A stretch of DNA of 6,323 nucleotides from Candidatus Cloacimonadota bacterium. Its GTDB lineage: Bacteria; Cloacimonadota; Cloacimonadia; JGIOTU-2. Below are positions 1 through 5,410 of this stretch, in pieces; the stretch's first letter is position 1; the number at the start of each line of letters is the position of its first letter. The DNA lies in contig JACNFI010000049.1 of the NCBI GenBank assembly GCA_014384665.1, positions 1 to 6,323 on the forward strand. Reading direction: 5' to 3'. The notes under the pieces were generated by a model. It did no database searches and was not told the origin of the DNA. It saw only the letters and a program-made list of their open reading frames with translations. The position numbers and the translations under genes are program-made.

Positions 1-24
1 TGAGCAATTTTATAGGACTGCTCA
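1..24 (-). repeat. Inverted repeat over the secY stop codon
   Basis: TGAGCA (1-6) and TGCTCA (19-24) are perfect inverted copies. As minus-strand RNA they can form an eight-pair stem (six Watson-Crick pairs, then G-U and U-A) with an eight-base loop. The secY UGA lies in the 5' arm. The sequence downstream in the direction of transcription is outside the window, so whether a U-tract (terminator) or another gene follows cannot be seen. Confidence 0.55.
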
Positions 25-1332
25 CCTTCTTCCTTTCAATTTCCCTTTTTTCATAAATCCATCATAATGTCGCATAACAAGATGTGATTCAATTTGTTGT
101 AAAGTATCTAATGCCACACCAACAATAATAATCAAGCCAGTTCCTCCAAAATAAAATGGTAACCTTGCATATTTCATCAAGAAAGTTGGCATTACAGCAA
201 TAGCAGCGAAAAATATTGCTCCTGGAAGAGTTATTCTAACAATAACATTATTTATATATTCTGCTGTCTTTTTCCCTGGTTTCCTTCCAGGAATAAACCC
301 ACCATATTTTTTCATATTATCTGCAATATCTTGGGGATTAAGAATAATTGCAGTATAAAAATATGCAAAGAAAACTATCAATATAACATATAAAGAAGTA
401 TACAGAAAGGCACCTGGAGAAAGCCAGCTTGAAACAGTGTTCATAAATTCACTATTTGGGAAAAAAGTAGTTATGGTTTGTGGAAACATAAGAACAGATT
501 GTGCAAAGATAATTGGAATCACTCCTGCGGAATTGACTTTTAATGGAATATGAGTACTTTGTCCACCATAGATTTTTCTTCCAATCACCCTCTTAGCATA
601 TTGAACAGGAATTTTTCGGGTGGCTTCTGTTATAAGAATTACAGCTCCAGTAACAAATACCATTAATATTAAAACAAATAATGTAAGCATCAAAGACATT
701 GTTCCACTTATAACCATTTTTCCCATATTAAGAAAACCACCTGGATACCTTGCTATAATGCCAATGAAAATAATCAAAGAAATACCATTACCAATACCTT
801 TTTCTGTAATTTTTTCTCCAAGCCACATTATGAATATCGTACCTGTAACAAATGTCAAAATAGTCATAAACTTGAACATCAAACCTGGATAAGGAACAAC
901 AAGTAAACCTGATGGGGTTCTTATACTTTCAAGAAATAATGTAATACCAAAAGCATTAAAAGTGCCAATAAGAACTGTTCCATAACGGGTATATTGAGTA
1001 ATTTTTTTTTGTCCTTCAGCTCCTTGTTTCCTAAGTTTCTCAAAATATGGAATGATACCACCCAATAATTGCATTACGATTGAAGCAGTAATATATGGCA
1101 TAATTCCCAAAGCAAAAATAGTAGCTTTACTTAAATTACCACCAACAAAAAGGTCTAACATTCCAAAGAGAGTATCCCCCCTTGTTGCAAAGAATTCACC
1201 AAGAGCAGTTGCATTAATACCGGGTGTAGGAATATGACCGCCCAGTCTATAAACAATAAGAATTCCTAGAGTAAATAAGACCTTCTTCTTTAATTCAGGT
1301 ACTTTAAAAACATTAAACAATGATTGTAACAC
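22..1332 (-). CDS. secY: Preprotein translocase channel subunit SecY
   Basis: SecY is the inner-membrane channel through which SecA- or ribosome-driven preproteins pass, in complex with SecE and SecG. The 436-residue product is of normal family length. Hydrophobic segments fit ten TM helices: about 18-36, 72-92, 116-134, 152-172, 180-196, 213-236, 267-288, 310-330, 368-388 and 396-412. Visible family landmarks are the N-terminal HIPTPG (33-38), a plug region (about 41-70), LGIMPYITASI (75-85), the C4 loop with IPVQYAKR and QSTHIPLKVN (241-267), and the C5 loop NPQDIAD...GGFIPG (332-349). The start is GTG (1330-1332), directly abutting the rplO stop. It is supported by a GAGGT Shine-Dalgarno sequence inside the rplO end and by the usual SecY beginning (M-L-Q-S...FKVPEL). 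At the position of E. coli Arg357 the loop has Lys351, preceded by Arg350. A run of nine A in the coding strand lies at 1002-1010. Identification is certain. Confidence 0.98.
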   Translation of the reverse strand: MLQSLFNVFKVPELKKKVLFTLGILIVYRLGGHIPTPGINATALGEFFATRGDTLFGMLDLFVGGNLSKATIFALGIMPYITASIVMQLLGGIIPYFEKLRKQGAEGQKKITQYTRYGTVLIGTFNAFGITLFLESIRTPSGLLVVPYPGLMFKFMTILTFVTGTIFIMWLGEKITEKGIGNGISLIIFIGIIARYPGGFLNMGKMVISGTMSLMLTLFVLILMVFVTGAVILITEATRKIPVQYAKRVIGRKIYGGQSTHIPLKVNSAGVIPIIFAQSVLMFPQTITTFFPNSEFMNTVSSWLSPGAFLYTSLYVILIVFFAYFYTAIILNPQDIADNMKKYGGFIPGRKPGKKTAEYINNVIVRITLPGAIFFAAIAVMPTFLMKYARLPFYFGGTGLIIIVGVALDTLQQIESHLVMRHYDGFMKKGKLKGRR

Positions 1333-1785
1333 TTATACGACCTCTGCCTTCCCACCAACTTTTTCTATTAATTCAATTGCTTTTTTACTAAAACTATTAG
1401 CTTTAATTGTTTTCTTTTTATCAAATTTATTTTCAGCATCTGACAATACTTTAACAGGGAATTTTTTATTTTTTTGACTATCAATAACTCTAAACTTTTC
1501 CATAACTTGAACATCAATAACATTTTTTTCAATTTTTGATAATCTATTAAGAGTAACAATTCTGTAAGATTTTTTAAAAATATTATTAAATCCTTTCATA
1601 GGTAATCTACGATGAATTGGCATTTGTCCACCTTCAAACCAGTTGGGAATATTTCCACCACTACGAGATTTTTGACCACTCATACCATGTCCACATGTTT
1701 TTCCATATCCTGAACCCTTTCCTTTGCCAAGTCGTTTACGATTCTTCTTTGAATTTGAAGGAATCCTTAATTCATTTAACTTCAT
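1333..1785 (-). CDS. rplO: 50S ribosomal protein L15
   Basis: L15 is a late-assembly protein of the large subunit that threads a long basic N-terminal tail into 23S rRNA. The 150-residue product starts MKLNELR. It then has the Gly/Lys/Arg-rich tail (GKGKGSGYGKT, about 20-30), the conserved GQKSRSGG (37-44) and FEGGQMP (50-56), and HRRLP (58-62). The C-terminal globular part contains KVLSDAE and FSKKA (112-136) and ends in a GGK motif. The family's Gly in the K-V-L-x-x-G stretch is Ala117 here, and the following loop is slightly longer and Lys-rich, which is a mild deviation. Its ATG overlaps the rpmD stop in an ATGA arrangement, which suggests translational coupling. The stop TAA touches the secY GTG. 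An SD-like GAGAG precedes the start. Identification is secure. Confidence 0.97.
   Translation of the reverse strand: MKLNELRIPSNSKKNRKRLGKGKGSGYGKTCGHGMSGQKSRSGGNIPNWFEGGQMPIHRRLPMKGFNNIFKKSYRIVTLNRLSKIEKNVIDVQVMEKFRVIDSQKNKKFPVKVLSDAENKFDKKKTIKANSFSKKAIELIEKVGGKAEVV
1340..1344 (-). promoter_or_regulatory. Shine-Dalgarno of secY inside the rplO coding end
   Basis: The minus strand reads GAGGT here, 7 nt before the GTG of secY, within the Glu-Val codons that end rplO. It decides the non-ATG start, because rplO stops directly at the GTG and there is no intergenic space. SecY synthesis is therefore likely to depend on ribosomes finishing rplO and reinitiating. Confidence 0.7.
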
Positions 1786-1976
1786 TTTGCATCTCTCTTT
1801 TTAACTTCTACTACTTTGACTAAATGACTAACTTTATTAATCATTCCTAAATTGGAAGGACAGTCCTCTTTTATAACCGTTTGATTCATTCTATGAATTC
1901 CTAAAGCTATCAATGTTCTTTTCTGCTTAGGCTTTTGACCAATTTCACTTTTTATTTGTGTTATTTTCAATTTCAT
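1782..1976 (-). CDS. rpmD: 50S ribosomal protein L30
   Basis: L30 is a small two-layer large-subunit protein bound to 23S rRNA. The 64-residue product matches bacterial L30 closely: KLKITQIKSEIG (2-13), a basic QKPKQKRT turn, LGIHRMNQTV (25-34) and GMINKVSHLVKV (44-55), followed by a short polar tail of about eight residues. Its TGA (1782-1784) overlaps the rplO ATG. The 34-nt leader between rpsE and rpmD is almost pure A/T and offers only a poor SD (AGAAAG, about 5 nt before the ATG), the weakest apparent initiation site in the operon besides rplE. It also contains a four-codon ATG..TAA reading frame (2004-1990), probably chance. The family match, order and spacing make the call secure. Confidence 0.96.
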   Translation of the reverse strand: MKLKITQIKSEIGQKPKQKRTLIALGIHRMNQTVIKEDCPSNLGMINKVSHLVKVVEVKKRDAK

Positions 1977-2010
1977 TATACTTTCTAAATTAAATAATAT
2001 TCATATAAAA

Positions 2011-2517
2011 CTACGCTAACAGTTCAGAGATTGTTTTATTTCGTAATTTTGCTACTTGTTTATGAGAACGAAGAGATTTCAAAGCGATAACAGTAGCTTT
2101 TACTATGTTATGTTTGGTGCTAGAACCTAATGACTTAGTCAAAACATTTTCCACACCAGCAACTTCTAACATTGCTCTTATAGGTCCTCCAGCAATAATC
2201 CCGGTACCAAGAGAAGCGGGTTTTAGAATTACTTTGCTACCACAGAATTTGCCAATAATTGAATGAGGAATGGTTCCATTTCTTAAAGGAAATTCAAAAG
2301 TATTTTCTCTTGCAATTTCTTTTGCTTTATTAATTGCAGAAATAACCTCATTAGCTTTACCCATTCCAATGCCAATTTTTCCATGCTTGTTACCAACAAC
2401 AACTGTAGCATTAAAACTAAAATGCCTTCCACCTTTAATAACTTTAGCAACACGATTAGTATCAATCACTTTCTCAAAAGACAGCTCAATTTCATCATTA
2501 AGAATTGATTTCTGCAT
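2011..2517 (-). CDS. rpsE: 30S ribosomal protein S5
   Basis: S5 binds 16S rRNA near the decoding region and helps translational fidelity. Its N-terminal loop lies beside the spectinomycin site in studied bacteria. The 168-residue product has the N-terminal double-stranded-RNA-binding-like domain (about 11-77) with KVIKGGRHFSF (25-35) and GIGMGKANEV (49-58). The C-terminal domain has NGTIPHSIIGKF (80-91), GTGIIAGGP (104-112) and LTKSLGS (126-132). The loop residue after GGR is His and a Cys sits in the IGKFCG turn; both are in positions I regard as variable. The start is supported by AGGAG 5 nt upstream, and the SD overlaps the rplR stop codon. Length and motif order are normal. Confidence 0.97.
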   Translation of the reverse strand: MQKSILNDEIELSFEKVIDTNRVAKVIKGGRHFSFNATVVVGNKHGKIGIGMGKANEVISAINKAKEIARENTFEFPLRNGTIPHSIIGKFCGSKVILKPASLGTGIIAGGPIRAMLEVAGVENVLTKSLGSSTKHNIVKATVIALKSLRSHKQVAKLRNKTISELLA

Positions 2518-2522
2518 ATAAT

Positions 2523-2527
2523 CTCCT
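2523..2527 (-). promoter_or_regulatory. Shine-Dalgarno of rpsE overlapping the rplR stop codon
   Basis: TAGGAGATTAT precedes the rpsE ATG on the minus strand. The AG of the rplR TAG stop is part of AGGAG, with 5-nt spacing to the start. The rpmC-rpsQ junction (TAGGATTATT, 5699-5708) uses the same arrangement with a shorter SD. Confidence 0.8.
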
Positions 2528-2903
2528 AAAATTTCAATCCACCTTTGCGAGTGCCCTCTGCCAGAGCTTTTACTCTTCCGTGATATTTAAAACCATTTCT
2601 ATCAAAGCAAACTGAATTAATTTTGTTTTCCAAGCATTTTTTTGCAAGTATTTTACCCACTAAGAATGCTTCTTCAATCCGTTTTAGTCCTTCCTTTTTC
2701 TGAGCAGCAAATTCAGGGTCAAGTGTAGAAGCTGAAATTAGAGTATGACTATTTGTATCATTTATAACCTGAGCATAAATATGCTTTAAACTTCTATAGA
2801 CAGAAATACGCGGAACTTGAGCTGTTCCAAATAATTTTTTTCTGATAGATATTTTTCGTCTAAATCTTAATAACTTATTCTTTTCTACATTCTTCCTTAG
2901 CAT
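2526..2903 (-). CDS. rplR: 50S ribosomal protein L18
   Basis: L18 binds 5S rRNA and, with L5, anchors it in the central protuberance. The 125-residue product begins with a basic stretch (R13-K23), followed by GTAQVPRISVYRS and KHIYAQVI (26-47). Next come the SASTLDPE turn (58-64) and a helix, and it ends with the conserved FDRNGFKYHGRVKALAEG (100-117) and GLKF at the C-terminus. It lies between rplF and rpsE as in nearly all spc operons. The ATG is preceded by AAGGAG with 5-nt spacing, and the SD is partly formed by the rplF TAA stop. The length is a few residues above the common 118-122, mostly at the N-terminus. Nothing is broken. Confidence 0.97.
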   Translation of the reverse strand: MLRKNVEKNKLLRFRRKISIRKKLFGTAQVPRISVYRSLKHIYAQVINDTNSHTLISASTLDPEFAAQKKEGLKRIEEAFLVGKILAKKCLENKINSVCFDRNGFKYHGRVKALAEGTRKGGLKF

Positions 2904-2908
2904 ATATG

Positions 2909-2914
2909 CTCCTT
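2909..2914 (-). promoter_or_regulatory. Shine-Dalgarno of rplR overlapping the rplF stop codon
   Basis: The minus strand reads TAAGGAGCATAT before the rplR ATG. The last two bases of the rplF TAA are the first two of the AAGGAG SD, so termination and initiation sites share bases. Spacing from SD to ATG is 5 nt. Confidence 0.8.
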
Positions 2915-3500
2915 ATCCTACTAGAGTGCCTCCAGCTACTTTGCCTGCCTTCTTTCTCACATGTTCGTCAGAATATCTAATTCCTTTACCTTTATAGGGC
3001 TCTGGCGGTTTGATGTTTCTTATCGTAGCACACACTGAACCAAGTAGTTCTTTATTATAACTGCTTATATCTATGATGACCTGTAAACCAGGTATAATGC
3101 TTGCTTTAGCTCTACCGATTTTTTCAATATCTATTTCAATTTCTTTTGGTATTTCAAAATAAATATCATGTGAAAATCCTAAACTAAGAACTAACCATTT
3201 ACCTTTTATTGTGGCTTTGTATCCAGTTCCAACAATCATCAACTTTTTCATAAACCCTTTAGATACTCCAATAATCATATTATTGATTAACGAACGATAT
3301 AAACCATGTAAACTGCGATATTTTTTTTCATCAGAGATTCTCTTTATAATAAGAGTATTATCAACAATTTTTGCTGAAATTCCCTCTACCAATACACGTT
3401 CCAGTGCTCCTTTAGGACCTTTTACAGTTATCCTCTTCTTTCTGATATTAACATTAACATTTTCTGGAATAATTATAGGTTCTTTTCCTACTCTTGACAT
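2913..3500 (-). CDS. rplF: 50S ribosomal protein L6, with extended C-terminal domain
   Basis: L6 sits near the sarcin-ricin loop and the factor-binding region of the large subunit. The 195-residue product shows both L6 repeats. The N-terminal domain has MSRVGKEPI and ITVKGPKG (24-31), ending with the SDEKK..HGLYRSLINNM segment (56-75). The C-terminal domain has GVSKGFMKKL, VGTGYKA (90-96) and LSLGFSH (105-111), and finishes with PPEPYKGKGIRY (165-176) and VRKKAGK. It is longer than E. coli L6 (177 residues as I recall it). Between GFSH and the KELLGS turn there are about 12 extra residues (roughly 125-140, around KIGRAKASIIPG), plus a small VAGGTLVG tail. The start has AAGGAG with 5-nt spacing. 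The identity is certain; whether the insertion is lineage-wide is unknown. Confidence 0.97.
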   Translation of the reverse strand: MSRVGKEPIIIPENVNVNIRKKRITVKGPKGALERVLVEGISAKIVDNTLIIKRISDEKKYRSLHGLYRSLINNMIIGVSKGFMKKLMIVGTGYKATIKGKWLVLSLGFSHDIYFEIPKEIEIDIEKIGRAKASIIPGLQVIIDISSYNKELLGSVCATIRNIKPPEPYKGKGIRYSDEHVRKKAGKVAGGTLVG

Positions 3501-3512
3501 TTACACTCCTTA

Positions 3513-3926
3513 TTACCAAATCTGACAAAGATATTCACCACCAATATTCTCTTTGCGAGCAATAGCATCAGTAATTACACCTTTATTTGTAGAAATAATT
3601 GCTATTCCGAGATGATTTTGAACAACAGGGATATTTTGCGAATTAACATAAATTCTTTTACCAGGTTTGCTCACCCTTTTCAAACCTCTAATAAAAGATT
3701 CATTATCTTCTAAATATCTCAGGGTTATTTCAAGTTTTTCAAATTTAGGATTATCATCAAATGATTTTTCAATAACTTTGTAATTGATTATAAAATTTTC
3801 TTCTGCGAGAATTCGAGCAATCTCTTTTCGCATATTTGATGAGTATATACTAACTGTTTTTTTCTTTGCATGAATTCCATTTCTAATAACAGTAAGCATG
3901 TGCGCTATTGTATCGGTACTAGGCAT
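3513..3926 (-). CDS. rpsH: 30S ribosomal protein S8
   Basis: S8 is a primary 16S rRNA-binding protein of the central domain. In E. coli it also represses translation of the spc operon by binding mRNA near the L5 start. The 137-residue product has the N-terminal helix region (4-18) and a middle alpha/beta part. The C-terminal signature GIAIISTNKGVITD (107-120) is followed by ARKENIGGEYLCQIW (123-137), which contains the rRNA-contacting loop. The usual TDPIADMLTRIRN opening is altered to TDTIAHMLTVIRN, losing the Pro, the second Asp and the first Arg; the C-terminal signature has His105 where NGLGIA is common. The ATG follows GGAGGAATA, the strongest SD in the window. It lies 11 nt after rpsN and 12 nt before rplF. 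Confidence 0.96.
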   Translation of the reverse strand: MPSTDTIAHMLTVIRNGIHAKKKTVSIYSSNMRKEIARILAEENFIINYKVIEKSFDDNPKFEKLEITLRYLEDNESFIRGLKRVSKPGKRIYVNSQNIPVVQNHLGIAIISTNKGVITDAIARKENIGGEYLCQIW

Positions 3927-3930
3927 TATT

Positions 3931-3935
3931 CCTCC
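3931..3935 (-). promoter_or_regulatory. Strong Shine-Dalgarno of rpsH
   Basis: GGAGG followed by AATA and the rpsH ATG on the minus strand. This is the best anti-SD match in the window and fixes the start of S8. Comparable sites precede rplF (AAGGAG, 3506-3511), rplN (AGGAG, 5416-5420) and rpsN (AAGGAA, 4128-4133). Confidence 0.8.
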
Positions 3936-3937
3936 GA

Positions 3938-4123
3938 TTACCAGCTTGCTTTTTTCACACCGGGAATTTTTCCCTGGAGAGCAAGTTTTCTAAAGCATAA
4001 TCTACATATACCAAAATCCCTTAAATATCCTCTGGCTCTTCCACATAATTCACATCTGTTATAAGTTCTTACTTTAAATTTTTGAGTTCTTTTTGCTTTA
4101 ACTCTCCATGATTTTTTAGCCAT
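3938..4123 (-). CDS. rpsN: 30S ribosomal protein S14, zinc-binding (C+) type
   Basis: S14 is a small-subunit head protein close to the A site. The 61-residue length and two CxxC pairs (Cys24-Cys27 and Cys40-Cys43) mark the short zinc-coordinating form, as opposed to the cysteine-free form of about 100 residues found in many Proteobacteria. Other landmarks are the basic N-terminus (MAKKSWRVKAKR), RTYNRCELCGR (19-29), FGICRLCFRKLA (37-48) and the invariant-looking ending GVKKASW. An AAGGAA site 4 nt before the ATG supports the start. It sits between rplE and rpsH, its standard spc position. No second paralogue is visible here, so I cannot tell whether the genome also has a zinc-free copy. Some databases call this form rpsZ. 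Confidence 0.97.
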   Translation of the reverse strand: MAKKSWRVKAKRTQKFKVRTYNRCELCGRARGYLRDFGICRLCFRKLALQGKIPGVKKASW

Positions 4124-4138
4124 ACAATTCCTTAAAAA

Positions 4139-4681
4139 TTATATATTTACAAAAGGCATTCCAAGAGCTTTTAGTAAATCATAACCCTCTTCATCATTCA
4201 TTGCGTTTGTAACAAAAGTAATATTCATTCCTCTAATTTTATCTATTTTATCATAAACAATTTCTGGAAATACTATTTGTTCTTTGATGCCGAGTGTATA
4301 ATTGCCTCTACCATCAAATCCATTTCTTGAGACACCATTAAAATCTCTTATTCTTGGAATAACAATACTAAATAATCTATCCACAAAATCATACATTTTT
4401 TCACTACGCAGTGTAGTCATAGTGCCAATAGGGCTTCCTTCTCGTAACTTAAAATTGGAAATTGATTTTTTTGCTTTAGTTATTAATGCATGTTGTCCTG
4501 TTATTACTTCTAATTCTTTGCGAGAGCTATCTAATGCTGCGCGATTCTGAGTTGCTTCACCAACTCCCATATTAATTGCAACTTTCTTAAGTTTTGGAAC
4601 TTGCATTATGTTTTTATAATTATTCTTTTTCATCAAATCTTGAATAATCTCATTTTTGAATTTTTCTTTTAATCTACTCAT
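4139..4681 (-). CDS. rplE: 50S ribosomal protein L5
   Basis: L5 binds 5S rRNA with L18 and contacts the small-subunit head from the central protuberance. The 180-residue product has normal length. It contains the N-terminal helix, VPKLKKVAINMGVGEA (28-43), the signature around LEVITGQHALITKAKKS (57-73), FKLREGSPIG (77-86), the RIRDFNGVS loop (110-118), GRGNYTLGIKEQ (124-135) and FPEI (138-141), and ends LKALGMPFVNI. Start choice: the 17-nt gap after rplX contains only a short GAG as SD, 5 nt from the ATG. That GAG lies in the loop of a small TGTA/TACA inverted repeat, unlike the strong SDs of its neighbours. In E. coli the L5 start is where S8 represses the operon; whether that occurs here is not shown by sequence alone. 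Confidence 0.97.
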   Translation of the reverse strand: MSRLKEKFKNEIIQDLMKKNNYKNIMQVPKLKKVAINMGVGEATQNRAALDSSRKELEVITGQHALITKAKKSISNFKLREGSPIGTMTTLRSEKMYDFVDRLFSIVIPRIRDFNGVSRNGFDGRGNYTLGIKEQIVFPEIVYDKIDKIRGMNITFVTNAMNDEEGYDLLKALGMPFVNI

Positions 4682-4693
4682 TGTAACTCTACA
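4682..4693 (-). promoter_or_regulatory. Small inverted repeat presenting the rplE Shine-Dalgarno
   Basis: On the minus strand TGTA-GAGT-TACA lies immediately before the rplE ATG. The only SD-like triplet (GAG) is the loop of a four-pair, A/U-rich stem. The fold would be weak by itself. It is noted because in E. coli this junction carries S8 feedback control, but no similarity to the known S8 site is claimed. Confidence 0.35.
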
Positions 4694-4698
4694 TTTTA

Positions 4699-5007
4699 TT
4701 AAATCATATCACCACATTTAGAGCAATATCTTACTCTAGATTTGTCTTTCAATATTTTAATTCGTGGTTTAGATGGTTTACCACATTTTGGACAAATAAG
4801 ACATAAATTTGAAGCATCAATTGGTGCTTCCTTTTCAATAATTCCACCAGATTGACTTTGCTGAGTTGGTCGCTGATGTTTTTTAATAAAATTAACTTTT
4901 TCAACAATAACTTTATTTTGTTTAGGAAAAGCTTTCAAGACCTTTCCTTCAACACTTTTATATTCACCAGTAATGATTCGTACTTTATCACCTTTTTTAA
5001 TTTTCAT
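4699..5007 (-). CDS. rplX: 50S ribosomal protein L24, with CxxC zinc-ribbon-like tail
   Basis: L24 is an early assembly initiator of the large subunit, located near the exit tunnel. The 102-residue product has the KOW domain at the N-terminus (about 3-35: IKKGDKVRIITGEYK and GKVLKA), then VIVEKVNFIKKHQRP (33-47) and GGIIEKEAPIDASNL (54-68). The tail carries two Cys pairs, CPKCGKP (72-78) and CSKCGD (95-100), plus an extra Cys69. These look like a treble-clef or ribbon zinc site. Many bacterial L24 proteins carry such a CPKCG...CKKCG tail, although E. coli does not. The 34-nt gap upstream is twice the operon's usual and contains a hairpin; the likely SD is GAGAG about 6 nt before the ATG. The call is secure; zinc binding is inferred. 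Confidence 0.96.
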   Translation of the reverse strand: MKIKKGDKVRIITGEYKSVEGKVLKAFPKQNKVIVEKVNFIKKHQRPTQQSQSGGIIEKEAPIDASNLCLICPKCGKPSKPRIKILKDKSRVRYCSKCGDMI

Positions 5008-5030
5008 TAAAATCTCTCATTTCAAAGGCA

Positions 5031-5043
5031 AGTCCTTCGGACT
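5031..5043 (-). repeat. Inverted repeat (5-bp stem, 3-nt loop) at the rplN stop codon
   Basis: AGTCC-TTC-GGACT on the plus strand; as mRNA this is AGUCC-GAA-GGACU, with the first two bases belonging to the rplN UAG stop. It lies in the 34-nt rplN-rplX gap. A competing hairpin (CGAAGG with CCUUUG, 5023-5039, one G-U pair) uses the same central bases, so the two folds exclude each other. There is no U-tract, so it is not a standard intrinsic terminator. Confidence 0.6.
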
Positions 5044-5410
5044 AAACAACTTCAGGTGCAAGGGAAAGAATCTTCATAAAATGTTTTTCACGAAGTTCCC
5101 GAGCAACAGGTCCAAAAATTCTCGTTCCAATTGGTTCTAATATATCGTCAATTAGGACAACAGCATTATCACCAAATCGTATATAAGTTCCATCTTTTCT
5201 GCGAACAAATTTTTTTGTGCGAACTATTACCCCTTTATGTAAACTACCTTTTTTTGTATCTGAGTTCGGGGTAGCTGATTTAATAGATAAAACAATTATA
5301 TCACCCAAACTGGCGTATCTCCGCTTTGAACCACCTAATACTTTGATACATTTTACAACTTTTGCTCCAGAATTATCAGCAACACGTAGTACTGTTTCTT
5401 GTTGAATCAT
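5042..5410 (-). CDS. rplN: 50S ribosomal protein L14
   Basis: L14 lies at the subunit interface and forms intersubunit bridges with 16S rRNA; it is also the docking site of the silencing factor RsfS in bacteria that have it. The 122-residue product has exactly the usual length and is highly conserved: MIQQET, RVADNSGAK (9-17), CIKVLGGSKRRYASLGD (21-37), ATPNSD (46-51), GVIVRTKK plus RKDGTYIRFGDNAVVL (60-86), and GTRIFGPVARELR (95-107) with APEV near the C-terminus. The ATG follows AGGAG with 5-nt spacing. It lies only 18 nt downstream of rpsQ. The E. coli spc promoter lies at this junction, but here there is little room for one. Confidence 0.98.
   Translation of the reverse strand: MIQQETVLRVADNSGAKVVKCIKVLGGSKRRYASLGDIIVLSIKSATPNSDTKKGSLHKGVIVRTKKFVRRKDGTYIRFGDNAVVLIDDILEPIGTRIFGPVARELREKHFMKILSLAPEVV

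Noticed and set aside
620..892. Plus-strand open frame inside secY (also those at 1052-1237, 1617-1823, 2270-2521, 3211-3525, 3870-4064, 4302-4550, 5217-5405, 5863-6168)
   Set aside because: All lie antisense to highly conserved ribosomal or secY genes, have no recognisable domain, and their composition mirrors the complement of the real genes.
1368..1559. Minus-strand out-of-frame open reading frame inside rplO (and 2283-2465 inside rpsE)
   Set aside because: Its Leu/Lys-rich translation is just the shifted frame of the true gene, and there is no family similarity or start signal.
2419..2430. S5 loop residue change (GGRHFSF) as a possible spectinomycin-resistance signature
   Set aside because: The residue after GGR varies among species (E. 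coli has Ile as I recall), so no phenotype can be inferred.
4705..4792. Cys-rich tail of L24 as a novel zinc-binding fusion
   Set aside because: CPKCG...CxKCG tails occur in L24 of many bacterial phyla; this is an ordinary variant.
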